Assembly: GCA_965246845.1 (NCBI GenBank) | Contig: CBDFFR010000004.1 | Span: 186,001 to 250,000, forward strand | Direction of reading: 5' to 3' | Length of the DNA: 64,000 nt | Source of the DNA: JBBRMW01 sp965246845 | GTDB lineage: Bacteria > Chloroflexota > Anaerolineae > Aggregatilineales > UBA2796 | Shown here: piece by piece, positions 35,572 to 43,763 of the stretch | How the letters are laid out: every line of letters starts with the position of its first letter | Position numbering within the stretch: position 1 is the stretch's first letter | The notes under the pieces: model-generated | What the model saw: the letters and a program-made list of their open reading frames with translations, nothing else | What the model was told of the DNA's origin: nothing | Databases searched by the model: none | Translations under genes and position numbers: made by a program

Positions 35572-37260
35572 TCAGACTGGATAATCGTTGATAAACCAGC
35601 GTACAATGGCGGCAGCGGCGCGCAATCCCTGCGCACGTCCTTTGGCCGCCATGGCTTGTGATGCAGCAAGAAAATTCACCCTGCCCAACAACTCGCCGAA
35701 ACGACTCAGCATCTGCGCCGGATCGTTGTTTCCTGGTTGATTGAGTTCACCCAACACCGACTCGATTTGGTCCTGTCCCGATGTTTCAGCAATTACATAT
35801 TCCTGTTCGGCGCGGTCTGCAATGGCGCGTAATGCAGTCAGCATTTCGGATGGCGGACGAGGTGTGTCGAGTAGGGAGTGCACCTTATCGGCCACTGCGG
35901 TGAACGCTTGCGCCTGATTACTGTTGTATTCATCACCCGGTCCGATTGCGAGTGAAGTCCATATCGCGGCATTTTCGTTTAATTCGGCAATAAGGCCGGA
36001 CAATTTAGCAGGCAATTGGGATAAATCAAAGTTGGCAGACAATCGTTTTTGTTCCTTTTTATTGAGGCCGATCATTATCTCATATTGTGCGTGCATCAAG
36101 TCCCAAAATGAGCCGTATCGATCCGCACCTGGTCCCCAATTAGAGAAAAACCACGCTTCCCACTCGCCTTCTGCGGAAATCACCTGTGGATTGAGCAGCA
36201 AGATTGCCGAGTCGCCTACATCGCTAATTTCAAGCGCAGTTTTCATTTCACGGTGTTCATGGTCAGGATCGTAATCATCGTCGTTATCCATGCTGTTCCA
36301 AATATCGATCCATTCCTTGTTGCGCACCCGGAACCACGTGACTTCCTCTGTAGACCAGAGTTTGTAGATAAACGGGCTTGTTTCTCTCCATCCATTCGTC
36401 ACTGCCAGGAACTGCCGATAGGACGGCGGCAACGCAGTTCCCAAGCGCGATTCAAGTGCCACAATCTGATCTTCCGTCGCACCTGCATAGCCAAGCCAGC
36501 CGGATGCAAGTATGTTGTCAGGCCACTCTTGACCATCCACAGGCTGTCCAGACGCGATCAAATCACGGCTGTATTGCTCCAGAAATGGTTGCCAGTTATA
36601 GTGCAGCGGGACACCTTCGGCGGTCGAACGCCTTGTTTTGCTACGCATAATCAGCTTTGCCTCACTGGTGAAGCGCGCGTAAAGTGCTTGCATCAAGTCC
36701 CAGAACGAGTCGTAGAGTTCGAGATGTTCAGGACGCAACGCCTGCTGAACCAAAGTTTGCGTTCGGTTGGTCGTCCATGCCTGCCATTCGCCATCGGTGA
36801 CTTCACGTGGATCGAACAGATACACGCGCTCTTGTACGCCAGTACCGATTTGCGGTGCGATACGAAAAGCATCCAGCACATCCGGCATGTAATCGTTAGA
36901 GTTACGGTAGCCTCTTATAAGCCGATTCATGAATGCTTCGGACTGTTCGACTTGCGTCAGCCATGTTAGGTTGCGGGTGCGGAACCAATCAACTTCATCA
37001 ACTCCCGATAGCACCAGATCAAGCGCGAATCCATCTACCCGCCAGCCATTGGTTATGGCTAGAAAGTGGCGATACGATGGCGGTAGCGGCGTTCCCAACC
37101 GGGCTTCAAGCGCCACGATCTGGTCTTCCGTTGCGCCTTCATAGCCGAGCCAGCCAGACGTGACTACATCTGAAGACAACCGCTTCAAATCAGCTTGATC
37201 AGCAGTGATTACCTCACGACTCCACTGATCCAGAAACGGCTCCCAAGCATAAGTTGGCAT
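35572..37260 (-). CDS. tandem SUKH (SMI1/KNR4) protein
   Basis: A 562-residue protein with two SMI1/KNR4-type (SUKH) domains. The first has WLGYEGATEDQIVALEARLG and LPPSYRHFLAITNGW (about 37-75); the second repeats the pattern with WLGYAGATEDQIVALESRLG and LPPSYRQFLAVTNGW (about 250-290). The last 150 residues are helical. SUKH domains are best known as immunity proteins against polymorphic toxins and as scaffolds. No toxin gene is beside it, so it may be an orphan immunity protein or have another role. It converges on the seven-gene operon with only a few bases between them. Confidence 0.87.
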   Translation of the reverse strand: MPTYAWEPFLDQWSREVITADQADLKRLSSDVVTSGWLGYEGATEDQIVALEARLGTPLPPSYRHFLAITNGWRVDGFALDLVLSGVDEVDWFRTRNLTWLTQVEQSEAFMNRLIRGYRNSNDYMPDVLDAFRIAPQIGTGVQERVYLFDPREVTDGEWQAWTTNRTQTLVQQALRPEHLELYDSFWDLMQALYARFTSEAKLIMRSKTRRSTAEGVPLHYNWQPFLEQYSRDLIASGQPVDGQEWPDNILASGWLGYAGATEDQIVALESRLGTALPPSYRQFLAVTNGWRETSPFIYKLWSTEEVTWFRVRNKEWIDIWNSMDNDDDYDPDHEHREMKTALEISDVGDSAILLLNPQVISAEGEWEAWFFSNWGPGADRYGSFWDLMHAQYEIMIGLNKKEQKRLSANFDLSQLPAKLSGLIAELNENAAIWTSLAIGPGDEYNSNQAQAFTAVADKVHSLLDTPRPPSEMLTALRAIADRAEQEYVIAETSGQDQIESVLGELNQPGNNDPAQMLSRFGELLGRVNFLAASQAMAAKGRAQGLRAAAAIVRWFINDYPV

Positions 37261-37500
37261 GGTTGAATCCTGTTGAAACCAATAGCTCGTTCAAGTATAG
37301 GAAGCTGTCCTTAGTTGCGCATTTGTTAGCAGCAACGGCGTCATATAGGCCATGTGCCAGCAATGTTCGGCAAGGTGCTATCCCTTGCTGCAAAGTGTTC
37401 TGCGTAACAATGTGTCTTGTGGACTGCGATCCGACCATTTGCATAACAGAGCCACTTGGTGTCCATTTGGACCATAAGTATATCGATAATTTCCGCACGT
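37261..37500. other. intergenic stretch upstream of SUKH gene
   Basis: No gene is supported. It should contain the promoter of the minus-strand SUKH gene. It runs into the hairpin train that begins at 37501. Confidence 0.4.
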
Positions 37501-37729
37501 TGCGCTGTGGGCGGCGGGTTGCCCTGCCACAGCGCAGGGCAAGGTGCAGCGTTAGCTGCACGCGGTGCGCGGTAGCGGACCGCATCCCCACCTGTAGCGC
37601 AGCGCAAGGTGGCGAGCTTTAGCTCGCTACCTACGCGCGCAAAGACTTCTCAAGTCAAAGCGGGTTTGTGCGCGCGTAGGTCATGCTGTGGCTGCGCCAC
37701 AGCAGATGGCCGCCTGCGAGGGCGGCCAT
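37501..37729. repeat. train of eight consecutive hairpins
   Basis: Within 229 bases almost every position belongs to a perfect or near-perfect inverted repeat. Stems: TTGCCCTGC/GCAGGGCAA (37519-37542), competing with TGCGCTGTGG/CCACAGCGCA (37501-37536); GTGCAGC/GCTGCAC (37544-37561); GCGGT/ACCGC (37569-37583); CCACCT/AGGTGG (37588-37612); GGTGGCGAGC/GCTCGCTACC (37608-37631); CCTACGCGCGCA/TGCGCGCGTAGG (37630-37680) with GACTT/AAGTC inside; TGCTGTGGC/GCCACAGCA (37684-37704); ATGGCCGCC/GGCGGCCAT (37706-37729). Several are mutually exclusive. It ends 27 bases before the next gene. Confidence 0.85.
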
Positions 37730-37756
37730 ACATCGGCTTCACCGTGAGGGGTTGTG

Positions 37757-38617
37757 ATGCGCTGGACGCAACTCAGTCTTCCACTCGCGTGCTACTATCT
37801 CTGCATCAACGTTGCTTGCCAGATTGCTGCTGTTCAAGCGATGACTGAATACCGTATTCACGAGCGCCATAGATGGCAATATGTGCAAGACAAAACCCTC
37901 ATGGAGCAGATTGACTTCCAACGCTTCGTCTCCGCAGGATACTTCCTCATTCGTGCAGGAAATCCTGGCTGGGAGCAGTTACAAACGGAGTTGCTGCCAA
38001 CGACACTCCTCAGCTTGTCGCAGTGCATCGCGCCGCGCTTCGATGTTGCCTGGCGCTGGATTCCAGGAAACAAACAGGCGGCGCTTGACTTTGGAGTAGC
38101 AGAAGCCGACTGGGATGAATTTGTCCATTGGTGCGGATACGAGTACGCATCAGAGATGGACGTGTGGAGTATGTTCTACACGCCCGACTCGGCACGACAT
38201 CTTGCACAGTGGCTTCTTGGCGATACTACAGATTTGCATCTCATCGGCGCTGGTCTTCCGCGTGAACTTGAATCCGCACACTGGCGCGAGCCTGTTCAGG
38301 ACAGCGACAAAGTGTATGGCATTGAGAAACGCGTCAAACAACGCCTTCCCATCGCAGATGGCGGGCGACCACTGGGATTTGATGTAGTGAGCTTCTCATA
38401 CAGCAACTTTGCACACTCCTGGCTGTGCAGCTCTATGCACGTGGAGATGTACAACCTGTACAACATCCGTCCCGGCATGTTTGGACTACTCGAAACCGAA
38501 GCAGATGCCAAGCGGATCAACGACTGGATCGTTGAGGATGATATGCGCGGTCATCGTGCCGAACCTGAGCCGTATGATTATTGGTTGTTGATTGAGTATC
38601 CGCTCGACCTCATGTGA
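37757..38617 (+). CDS. unknown protein
   Basis: A 286-residue protein not recognised. The first 28 residues (MRWTQLSLPLACYYLCINVA then CQIAAVQA) are moderately hydrophobic and could be a signal sequence, but an internal start at ATG 37841 would remove them. ATG 37757 is preferred because GAGGGG stands 5 bases before it. The body is rich in Trp and acidic residues (FDVAWRWIPGNK, DWDEFVHWCGYEYA) and looks like a globular domain. It directly follows the hairpin train and neighbours a SUKH gene, so a toxin-immunity or regulatory RNA context is conceivable, but nothing in the protein proves it. Confidence 0.6.
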   Translation: MRWTQLSLPLACYYLCINVACQIAAVQAMTEYRIHERHRWQYVQDKTLMEQIDFQRFVSAGYFLIRAGNPGWEQLQTELLPTTLLSLSQCIAPRFDVAWRWIPGNKQAALDFGVAEADWDEFVHWCGYEYASEMDVWSMFYTPDSARHLAQWLLGDTTDLHLIGAGLPRELESAHWREPVQDSDKVYGIEKRVKQRLPIADGGRPLGFDVVSFSYSNFAHSWLCSSMHVEMYNLYNIRPGMFGLLETEADAKRINDWIVEDDMRGHRAEPEPYDYWLLIEYPLDLM

Positions 38618-38780
38618 GACGTAGGGCAAGACAAGCTGATCGAGACGAACTCAGCTGCCTCCATCCAAAACGCGCAATTTGTAGACTCCGCTTCTTGTGA
38701 AATAGTTCAACAGGAATTTGTGAGAGATGACCTTGTTCTGCACTTCGGAAGCATGTCTTGCGCTAGGTCGTCATGTCTAA

Positions 38781-39662
38781 GAGGCCATTTGAAAATTAGG
38801 GCGGAAGGGTTTTGAGAAGGCGGATGGCATCAGCGAACCAAAGCCAGCCTTCGCTGGAACGAGGGCAGCGCTCGAAATCCTTGCTGAGACGGCGGAAGTG
38901 ACCAAACCACGCAAAGGTACGCTCAACGACCCAGCGACGCGGGAGCAAGATGAAGGTAGAAGCGTCGGGCGGAGGCAAGACGATGCAAAGCACGGCACGG
39001 CAAACCTGACCACAATACAGGCTGAGTCTGCCACGATAGCCACCGTCAGCCCAAATGCAGCGCAAGCGCGTGCGCAGGGTATCGGAGGTGTGTGCCAGAA
39101 GTAGCACCGCCCCATCGCGGTCTTGCAAGTCAGCCGGATGGACGACGACACTCAACAAGTTGCCGAGCGTATCCACTAGAATATGCCGTTTGCGGCCAAC
39201 CACTTTCTTGCCCGCATCGTACCCGCGCGCTCCACCTACACTGGTCGTTTTCACGCTTTGGCTGTCGAGGATAGCCGCACTCGGGTGGACGGGACGACCA
39301 ACCGCATGGCGAGCCTCATAGCGTAAAGCCCGTTGCAAGCGCTCAAGCGTCCCATCTCGACACCACTTACGGAAATGATAGTACACACTTTGCCAGGCCG
39401 GATAGCACGCTGGCAACGTCGCCCACTGACAGCCTGTTTTCAGCACGTACAACATCCCATTCACCACTGCGCGCAGTTCCAGTTTCATCGGTCGTCCGCG
39501 TTCGCCTTGTCTATCTGGCAGGTACCTTTTCAGTCGCACCCACTGCTCATCGCTCAACTCACTGGTATATTTCTGCCCTTTGCGCCACACTTGCTGTACC
39601 TGTTTGGTTTATTGGTCGGTGGTACTTCCAATTCTACCGAACAGGTTTTTTCAAACAGCCTC
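38781..39662 (-). mobile_element. IS5-family (IS1031-type) insertion sequence
   Basis: An 882-bp element. The ends are inverted repeats starting GAGGC: GAGGCCATTTGAAAA on the left and the complement of GAGGCTGTTTGAAAA on the right. TAA flanks both sides (38778-38780 and 39663-39665), the TNA target duplication of the IS1031 group. It has split an array of 9-bp repeats: without it, CATGTCTAAG and CATGTCCAAA would be adjacent. Confidence 0.9.
38796..39590 (-). CDS. IS5-family transposase
   Basis: 264 codons. Family marks are LSDEQWVRLKRYLPD, LDSQSVKTTSVGG (first Asp), GYDAGKKVVGRKRHILVDT, CIWADGGYRG (second Asp) and RRWVVERTFAWFGHFRRL (Glu), so the catalytic DDE set is intact. The start appears to be GTG at 39590. 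The frame fills the element. Confidence 0.92.
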   Translation of the reverse strand: MWRKGQKYTSELSDEQWVRLKRYLPDRQGERGRPMKLELRAVVNGMLYVLKTGCQWATLPACYPAWQSVYYHFRKWCRDGTLERLQRALRYEARHAVGRPVHPSAAILDSQSVKTTSVGGARGYDAGKKVVGRKRHILVDTLGNLLSVVVHPADLQDRDGAVLLLAHTSDTLRTRLRCIWADGGYRGRLSLYCGQVCRAVLCIVLPPPDASTFILLPRRWVVERTFAWFGHFRRLSKDFERCPRSSEGWLWFADAIRLLKTLPP

Positions 39663-39850
39663 TAAGCATGTCCAAAGGTATATTGGACATGATTGGACGT
39701 CGAACTCACTGCATCGGCGTTGCACTTGCATTTTGCACAGAGTCCAATCATGTCTAATGATGGCTAAACATCAGTTTTGAGCAGTCATGTCCAACATGTC
39801 CAGTCATGTCCAATGTAGTCTAACTGTACATCGCCAGATTCATGTCTAAT

Positions 39851-39907
39851 GTCTAGTCCAAATCCACACACCTTCAGGTGTGGATTAGACTGGACATTGG
39901 ACTAGAC
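39851..39907. repeat. large imperfect palindrome in the repeat array
   Basis: GTCTAGTCCAA (39851-39861) and TTGGACTAGAC (39897-39907) are perfect complements. Inside, AATCCACAC (39861-39869) pairs with GTGTGGATT (39878-39886), and ACACCT/AGGTGT form the tip. It may be a recombinase crossover site or a strong protein-binding site. Confidence 0.65.
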
Positions 39908-39957
39908 GAACGTGAAGGACTGAACCTGAATTTACCTGACACAAGCAACGCTCCAAA

Positions 39958-40013
39958 TCGGCTTCAACCCGGATTGTTCCTGGATACCCGGATTGAAGTC
40001 GGCTTCAACCCGG
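39958..40013. repeat. 15-bp direct and inverted repeats
   Basis: TCGGCTTCAACCCGG occurs at 39958-39972 and again at 39999-40013, with an inverted near-copy CCCGGATTGAAG at 39987-39998 between them. This adds a second repeat family to the control region before the recombinase. Confidence 0.7.
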
Positions 40014-40143
40014 TTTGAAGTTTCTGTACCCAATCTGGACTGTCTCTGGACGATTGCGCTTTGCGTCGTCACCTGCACTGAGGCATAGATCATGTCCAGT
40101 TCAGTGATCAGGTACGGCAAACGAAGTGTTGCTCATATCCAAT

Positions 40144-40458
40144 ATGTCTAAGTCATCAAGCGGTCGCTCTGCACACGCAGACGTTCAGGCGGCCTATGCT
40201 TCTCAACAGCGCGCGTATTCCAACAGCTCCACTCCAGCGGCAGCCACAAGCTATCGAGAACCATCCAGAGCCAAAGTGCTGCGGTACTCAAGGGCAGTGT
40301 TCAAGGATACCGCGACCAGTGATAGCGAACTGGTCAGTGCCTTCACTGCATCCCTGCAAACCCTGCTCGTGGCTTATACCCGCAGCCTAAACAGTGTCGT
40401 GCCGACCAACGCCCCGGATATTCCTCAAGCGGACACATCGCAAGGGGTGGACGCATGA
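40144..40458 (+). CDS. small unknown protein coupled to recombinase
   Basis: A 104-residue protein with a Ser/Ala/Thr-rich, disordered-looking N-terminal half and a possible amphipathic helix (DSELVSAFTASLQTLLVAYT). It is not recognised. Its stop overlaps the start of the serine recombinase by ATGA, so the two are made together. A shorter frame of similar character lies before the second recombinase (43595-43708), which suggests a recombinase accessory or directionality factor, but this is inference. Confidence 0.55.
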   Translation: MSKSSSGRSAHADVQAAYASQQRAYSNSSTPAAATSYREPSRAKVLRYSRAVFKDTATSDSELVSAFTASLQTLLVAYTRSLNSVVPTNAPDIPQADTSQGVDA

Positions 40459-42176
40459 CCGCACGGCGAACTCCTGCTGAAAATAAAAGCGGTGGCGCGG
40501 TACTGACAAGTCGGGCCAATGCCTTACTAACAACGAGCCGCAACCTCACACTTGGCTATGTGCGGCTCTCGCGCAGCCGCAAAGGGGTAGAGAATCTCAG
40601 TCCAGAACGGCAGGAGAGCATGATCCGCGAACGCGCGAAGCATGAAGGCTTGGAGTGCCATGTCTACCGTGACACGACAGGTCACAAGAGCGGACGCTCG
40701 ATGAAAGGGCGGCAGGGCATGGATGACCTGCTCTACGAGGTCGTCACCAACCCACGAGTGAATGCTGTCATTGTCGCTGAGTTCTCCCGCGCACACCGCA
40801 GCGTGTTCCTCTCGACGCAGATGATTGAACTGCTCAGACGACACGCTGTGCGACTCATCTTTGCCAACGAGATGAGCGAACCTGACCTGAACAACCCGAC
40901 CGACCGCTTTATGCTGGCGATAAAGGCAGCCGGAAACGAGTATTATGCCAACCAGGTTGCTGAACTGCAACTCATCGCTGTCACCAACCGCCGCGACAAA
41001 GGCGAGTGGGTCGGACGTGCGCCGTTTGGGACGGTCAACAAGCGCGGCATCCTCAAACTCAGCAAAGAGGGCGCATGGGTGCTGCCCGATGGCCGCTACC
41101 AGAAAGGAAAGCCCGGCGACTCTCCCGAAGAAGGTGCTATCTACCGCACTTATGCAGAGAGCCTTGCCCGCATCCTGCACTTCTATCTCAGTCAGCCGCA
41201 TGGTGTGGGAACAGGTCGCCTCGCACGCTCGCTCAACGCCGAAGGGTATCCGTTCCGCAATGAGCGAGGGCTACCCTGTGCCTTCACCGCCGACGATGTA
41301 CGGCGGGCGCTTGCCGACTGGCCTGCGTACGGCGGGTTTTACGGTATGGGACGGGCAAAAGACCGACCCGGCTACAAGGATATAGACACAGATGCCATTC
41401 CGCTCAATCGCAAACGAGCGTTATTCCCGCTGGAAGACCTCAAGCGTGTGGGTCAGATGCGCAAGCGGCGCGGCTTCGAGCAGCCCACCGACGACGGTAT
41501 TATCCACAACGCCAAAGCCTACCCGCTGGCACAGGTAGTACGCTGCGCCGCTTGCGACGCCAAAGCAGCACAACTTGGCGATGAACGTTATCGCACCCGG
41601 CTCGGAGGCCACACACCCAATGCACGCCGCTACCGTCACACGTTGGACAATGCCTGCACCTGCCGCACCAAGTCCGTACTTGCCGACGATTTGGAAGCGT
41701 TGTTCGTCAGGGACGTGCTGACGCGGCTCATCTGCAAGGACGACGCCTTTCATCGGCTGCTCGCAGAGGCATCAGTTGCAGACGCGCAGCCCGACCCGGA
41801 GTATGCAGCACAAGAAGACCCGCAGAATGTCCGGTCACGCCACATCAAGCGCTGCCAAGAACAGCTACGTCGGTTGGAACGCTCCTACCAGAGCCTTGCC
41901 CTCTCCGACGCCGAGTACGACAAGCAGCGCAGCGCGACGCTGGCACGACTGGCTGAATGGGAGGGGCGAGTTGTTGTGCCTCGCGCCGCTGACGTGCAAC
42001 TGGTCGAGTTCATCAGCGCGTTACGTGACCCAGTTCACCTCTGGTTCACACTGGATGATGAAGGTCGCCGCACGCTGGCACATAGCTTGTTTAGCTACCT
42101 GCTTTACGATCTGGACCAGCACTCATTTACTGAGTACCGACTAACTGATTGGGTGGAACAGTTATTCAAATGTTGA
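40455..42176 (+). CDS. large serine recombinase
   Basis: A 573-residue resolvase/invertase-type recombinase. Residues 30-190 are the catalytic domain: LGYVRLSRSRKGVENLSPERQ with the nucleophile Ser in the YVRLSRS segment, then VIVAEFSRAHRS. A recombinase domain follows (PFGTV, GRLARSLNAEGYPFRNERG). The zinc ribbon is seen as VRCAACDAKAAQLGD and DNACTCRTKS. A coiled-coil stretch (RHIKRCQEQLRRLERSYQSL) ends the protein. It integrates, excises or inverts DNA between specific sites. It is coupled to the small gene before it and preceded by the repeat array. It is complete and probably active. Confidence 0.92.
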   Translation: MTARRTPAENKSGGAVLTSRANALLTTSRNLTLGYVRLSRSRKGVENLSPERQESMIRERAKHEGLECHVYRDTTGHKSGRSMKGRQGMDDLLYEVVTNPRVNAVIVAEFSRAHRSVFLSTQMIELLRRHAVRLIFANEMSEPDLNNPTDRFMLAIKAAGNEYYANQVAELQLIAVTNRRDKGEWVGRAPFGTVNKRGILKLSKEGAWVLPDGRYQKGKPGDSPEEGAIYRTYAESLARILHFYLSQPHGVGTGRLARSLNAEGYPFRNERGLPCAFTADDVRRALADWPAYGGFYGMGRAKDRPGYKDIDTDAIPLNRKRALFPLEDLKRVGQMRKRRGFEQPTDDGIIHNAKAYPLAQVVRCAACDAKAAQLGDERYRTRLGGHTPNARRYRHTLDNACTCRTKSVLADDLEALFVRDVLTRLICKDDAFHRLLAEASVADAQPDPEYAAQEDPQNVRSRHIKRCQEQLRRLERSYQSLALSDAEYDKQRSATLARLAEWEGRVVVPRAADVQLVEFISALRDPVHLWFTLDDEGRRTLAHSLFSYLLYDLDQHSFTEYRLTDWVEQLFKC

Positions 42177-42215
42177 TCAGCTTGTATATTGCAACGAGAT
42201 GCATGGAATTAGAGA

Positions 42216-43565
42216 CTAAAATGGGCAGAAAGATAAACCGCGTTCGGTCGGAATCCAGTTTATGTTGTAACTAGAGGACGGCCACATATCTATCGATTGA
42301 GGTCCCTTTGGTCCATTTGGTCTAGCACCCTTTGTGATGTCCTCGTTGATTACAGCGTTTACTCGGATGCAAGTGTTCGTCAGCATGGATGTTTCACCAA
42401 CTTGCATGAATAAGCGTCCATACTTAAACCAAAGCGATGCGTTGTCTTTGTCTGATGCAGAACGACGTATAAAGTCATTGTAAGCTTCTGCTGTTTTGGG
42501 GTCGTTGATGCCGTAGAGCGCAACGGTTGTGGTCAAAACTCCATAAGAGGCGAATGCTTGGACTATACGCCGCGTGTCGTCAGACCAGTCCGTGAGCGTC
42601 TGGTCGTGAAAGACTCGCTCGTATAAGCCCAGTGCAACAGCTAATTTACCGTGATTAGCGGCATAGAGTGCATCATAGGCAGCATGGAGACGATCTGTAG
42701 GTGGGTCGGAGACGACACTTAACTCCGTGAACTGCTTACCATTCCAAATATAGGTAATAGTGTGCTGGCGCTGTGGACCGGATGCAGGACCTGAACCTGA
42801 GTATCCTGTTCTCACAATGAGGTTGCGTGAATTACTCGTCATCGGTTCAGTTACCGAGTAAGAGCCGCTATCTGCCGGATATTCAATTGTTGCATCATCT
42901 ATTTCAGCGAACTTGCCGAAAGAATCGTCCCAACGCAAAATCTTGACGCTCATCCAAATAGTTGTTGCTCCCGATACTCCTATATCAAGCACGAGTTCTG
43001 CACGGTCATCACCAATTAAATCACCAAAGAAAACCCACTTAGGAGGCCGATCCAAGCCATGTACAAGTCCCGTTTTGTTGCTCAAGGGATCCAAGTCGAA
43101 TAAGGCATTGACTAACTGGTAAGACGTACCAGTGCACAAAAACACAAAAACATTGTAACTGTTATCCGGTGTACCAAAACTGACCGCGACATCCAGCAAC
43201 TTATCGCCATTGACGTCACCAATCCTAACGCCACCGCGATTGTAGAACCATGTTCGTGTATCCCGCTGTTCAGACGCATCAACACGTTTGGGAATGCGAT
43301 CTATAGTCATCAGTGCTTGCTCTAAAGCGATAGGTGATCCACCCTCATTCAAGTATGCTCTGATTGCTTGGGCCTGGGCTTGACCTGTATTCATAGGCTC
43401 AAGATGCGACCCCTCGGATTGAGAAACGCATGGTTGCAAAGATTTTTGCGCAGCGTGCGTCACACGAAGGGGCGTAAATCCTAAGTGAATATTGACTGCT
43501 AATATGCACACCATACTAAACAGTCTCAAAGGACATTGGACTGCACCTAACTTCATTTGCTTCAT
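42216..43565 (-). CDS. exported protein with FG-GAP-like repeat
   Basis: A 449-residue exported protein. A signal peptide is visible (LRLFSMVCILAVNIHLGF, cleavage near THAAQ). Around 110-220 there are VRIGDVNGDKLLDVAVSFG and FFGDLIGDDRAELVLDIG, short FG-GAP/VCBS-like Ca-binding repeats. The C-terminal part is helical (AAYDALYAANHGKLAVALGL, then a TPR-like region). The function is unknown. It lies between the two serine recombinases on the opposite strand and may be cargo of the element they form. Confidence 0.7.
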   Translation of the reverse strand: MKQMKLGAVQCPLRLFSMVCILAVNIHLGFTPLRVTHAAQKSLQPCVSQSEGSHLEPMNTGQAQAQAIRAYLNEGGSPIALEQALMTIDRIPKRVDASEQRDTRTWFYNRGGVRIGDVNGDKLLDVAVSFGTPDNSYNVFVFLCTGTSYQLVNALFDLDPLSNKTGLVHGLDRPPKWVFFGDLIGDDRAELVLDIGVSGATTIWMSVKILRWDDSFGKFAEIDDATIEYPADSGSYSVTEPMTSNSRNLIVRTGYSGSGPASGPQRQHTITYIWNGKQFTELSVVSDPPTDRLHAAYDALYAANHGKLAVALGLYERVFHDQTLTDWSDDTRRIVQAFASYGVLTTTVALYGINDPKTAEAYNDFIRRSASDKDNASLWFKYGRLFMQVGETSMLTNTCIRVNAVINEDITKGARPNGPKGPQSIDMWPSSSYNINWIPTERGLSFCPF

Positions 43566-43594
43566 TCTTTGGACTCAATCTTCGACTTGCATAC

Positions 43595-43708
43595 TTGCGC
43601 CAAATCGATCACAATTCATTTCAAGCGAACGCCGCAGGTGCTGACAACACCGACGGCGCTCTGATCGAAGCACTACTGAGACTAGCGCAACGACTGCTCA
43701 GACTCTAA
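43595..43708 (+). CDS. possible short leader protein
   Basis: A 37-codon frame from TTG 43595, ending NTDGALIEALLRLAQRLLRL. It has a Leu-rich amphipathic helix like that of the small protein before the first recombinase. There is no clear ribosome binding site, and it may only be a remnant of such a gene. Confidence 0.3.
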   Translation: MRQIDHNSFQANAAGADNTDGALIEALLRLAQRLLRL

Positions 43709-43747
43709 CAGGTCGGGCGGCCTTGTGCTACCCGTACACACGACCTG
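43709..43747. promoter_or_regulatory. inverted repeat before second recombinase
   Basis: CAGGTCG (43709-43715) and CGACCTG (43741-43747) are perfect complements separated by 25 bases. The site ends just before the ribosome binding site AGGAG (43751-43755) of the recombinase and is a candidate operator for autoregulation. Confidence 0.45.
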
Positions 43748-43763
43748 CACAGGAGTCTGACAC

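Larger units (their letters stand above)
38772..40151. repeat. iterated 9-bp repeat array upstream of recombinase
   Basis: The motif CATGTC(C/T)A(A/G) occurs on the plus strand at 38772, 39667, 39749, 39786, 39795, 39805, 39841 and 40091, and inverted at 39683-39691; variants such as TATGTCTAA (40143) and AGTCCAA add more. Three copies at 39786-39813 lie nearly head to tail. The IS5-family element sits between the first and second copies. The array ends at the start of the small gene before the serine recombinase, so it is probably its binding, attachment or control region. Confidence 0.8.

Noticed and set aside
37501..37729. CRISPR array or integron attC sites in the hairpin train
   Set aside because: The stems are all different and unevenly spaced, with no constant repeat or spacers, and no Cas or integrase gene of the tyrosine type is near.
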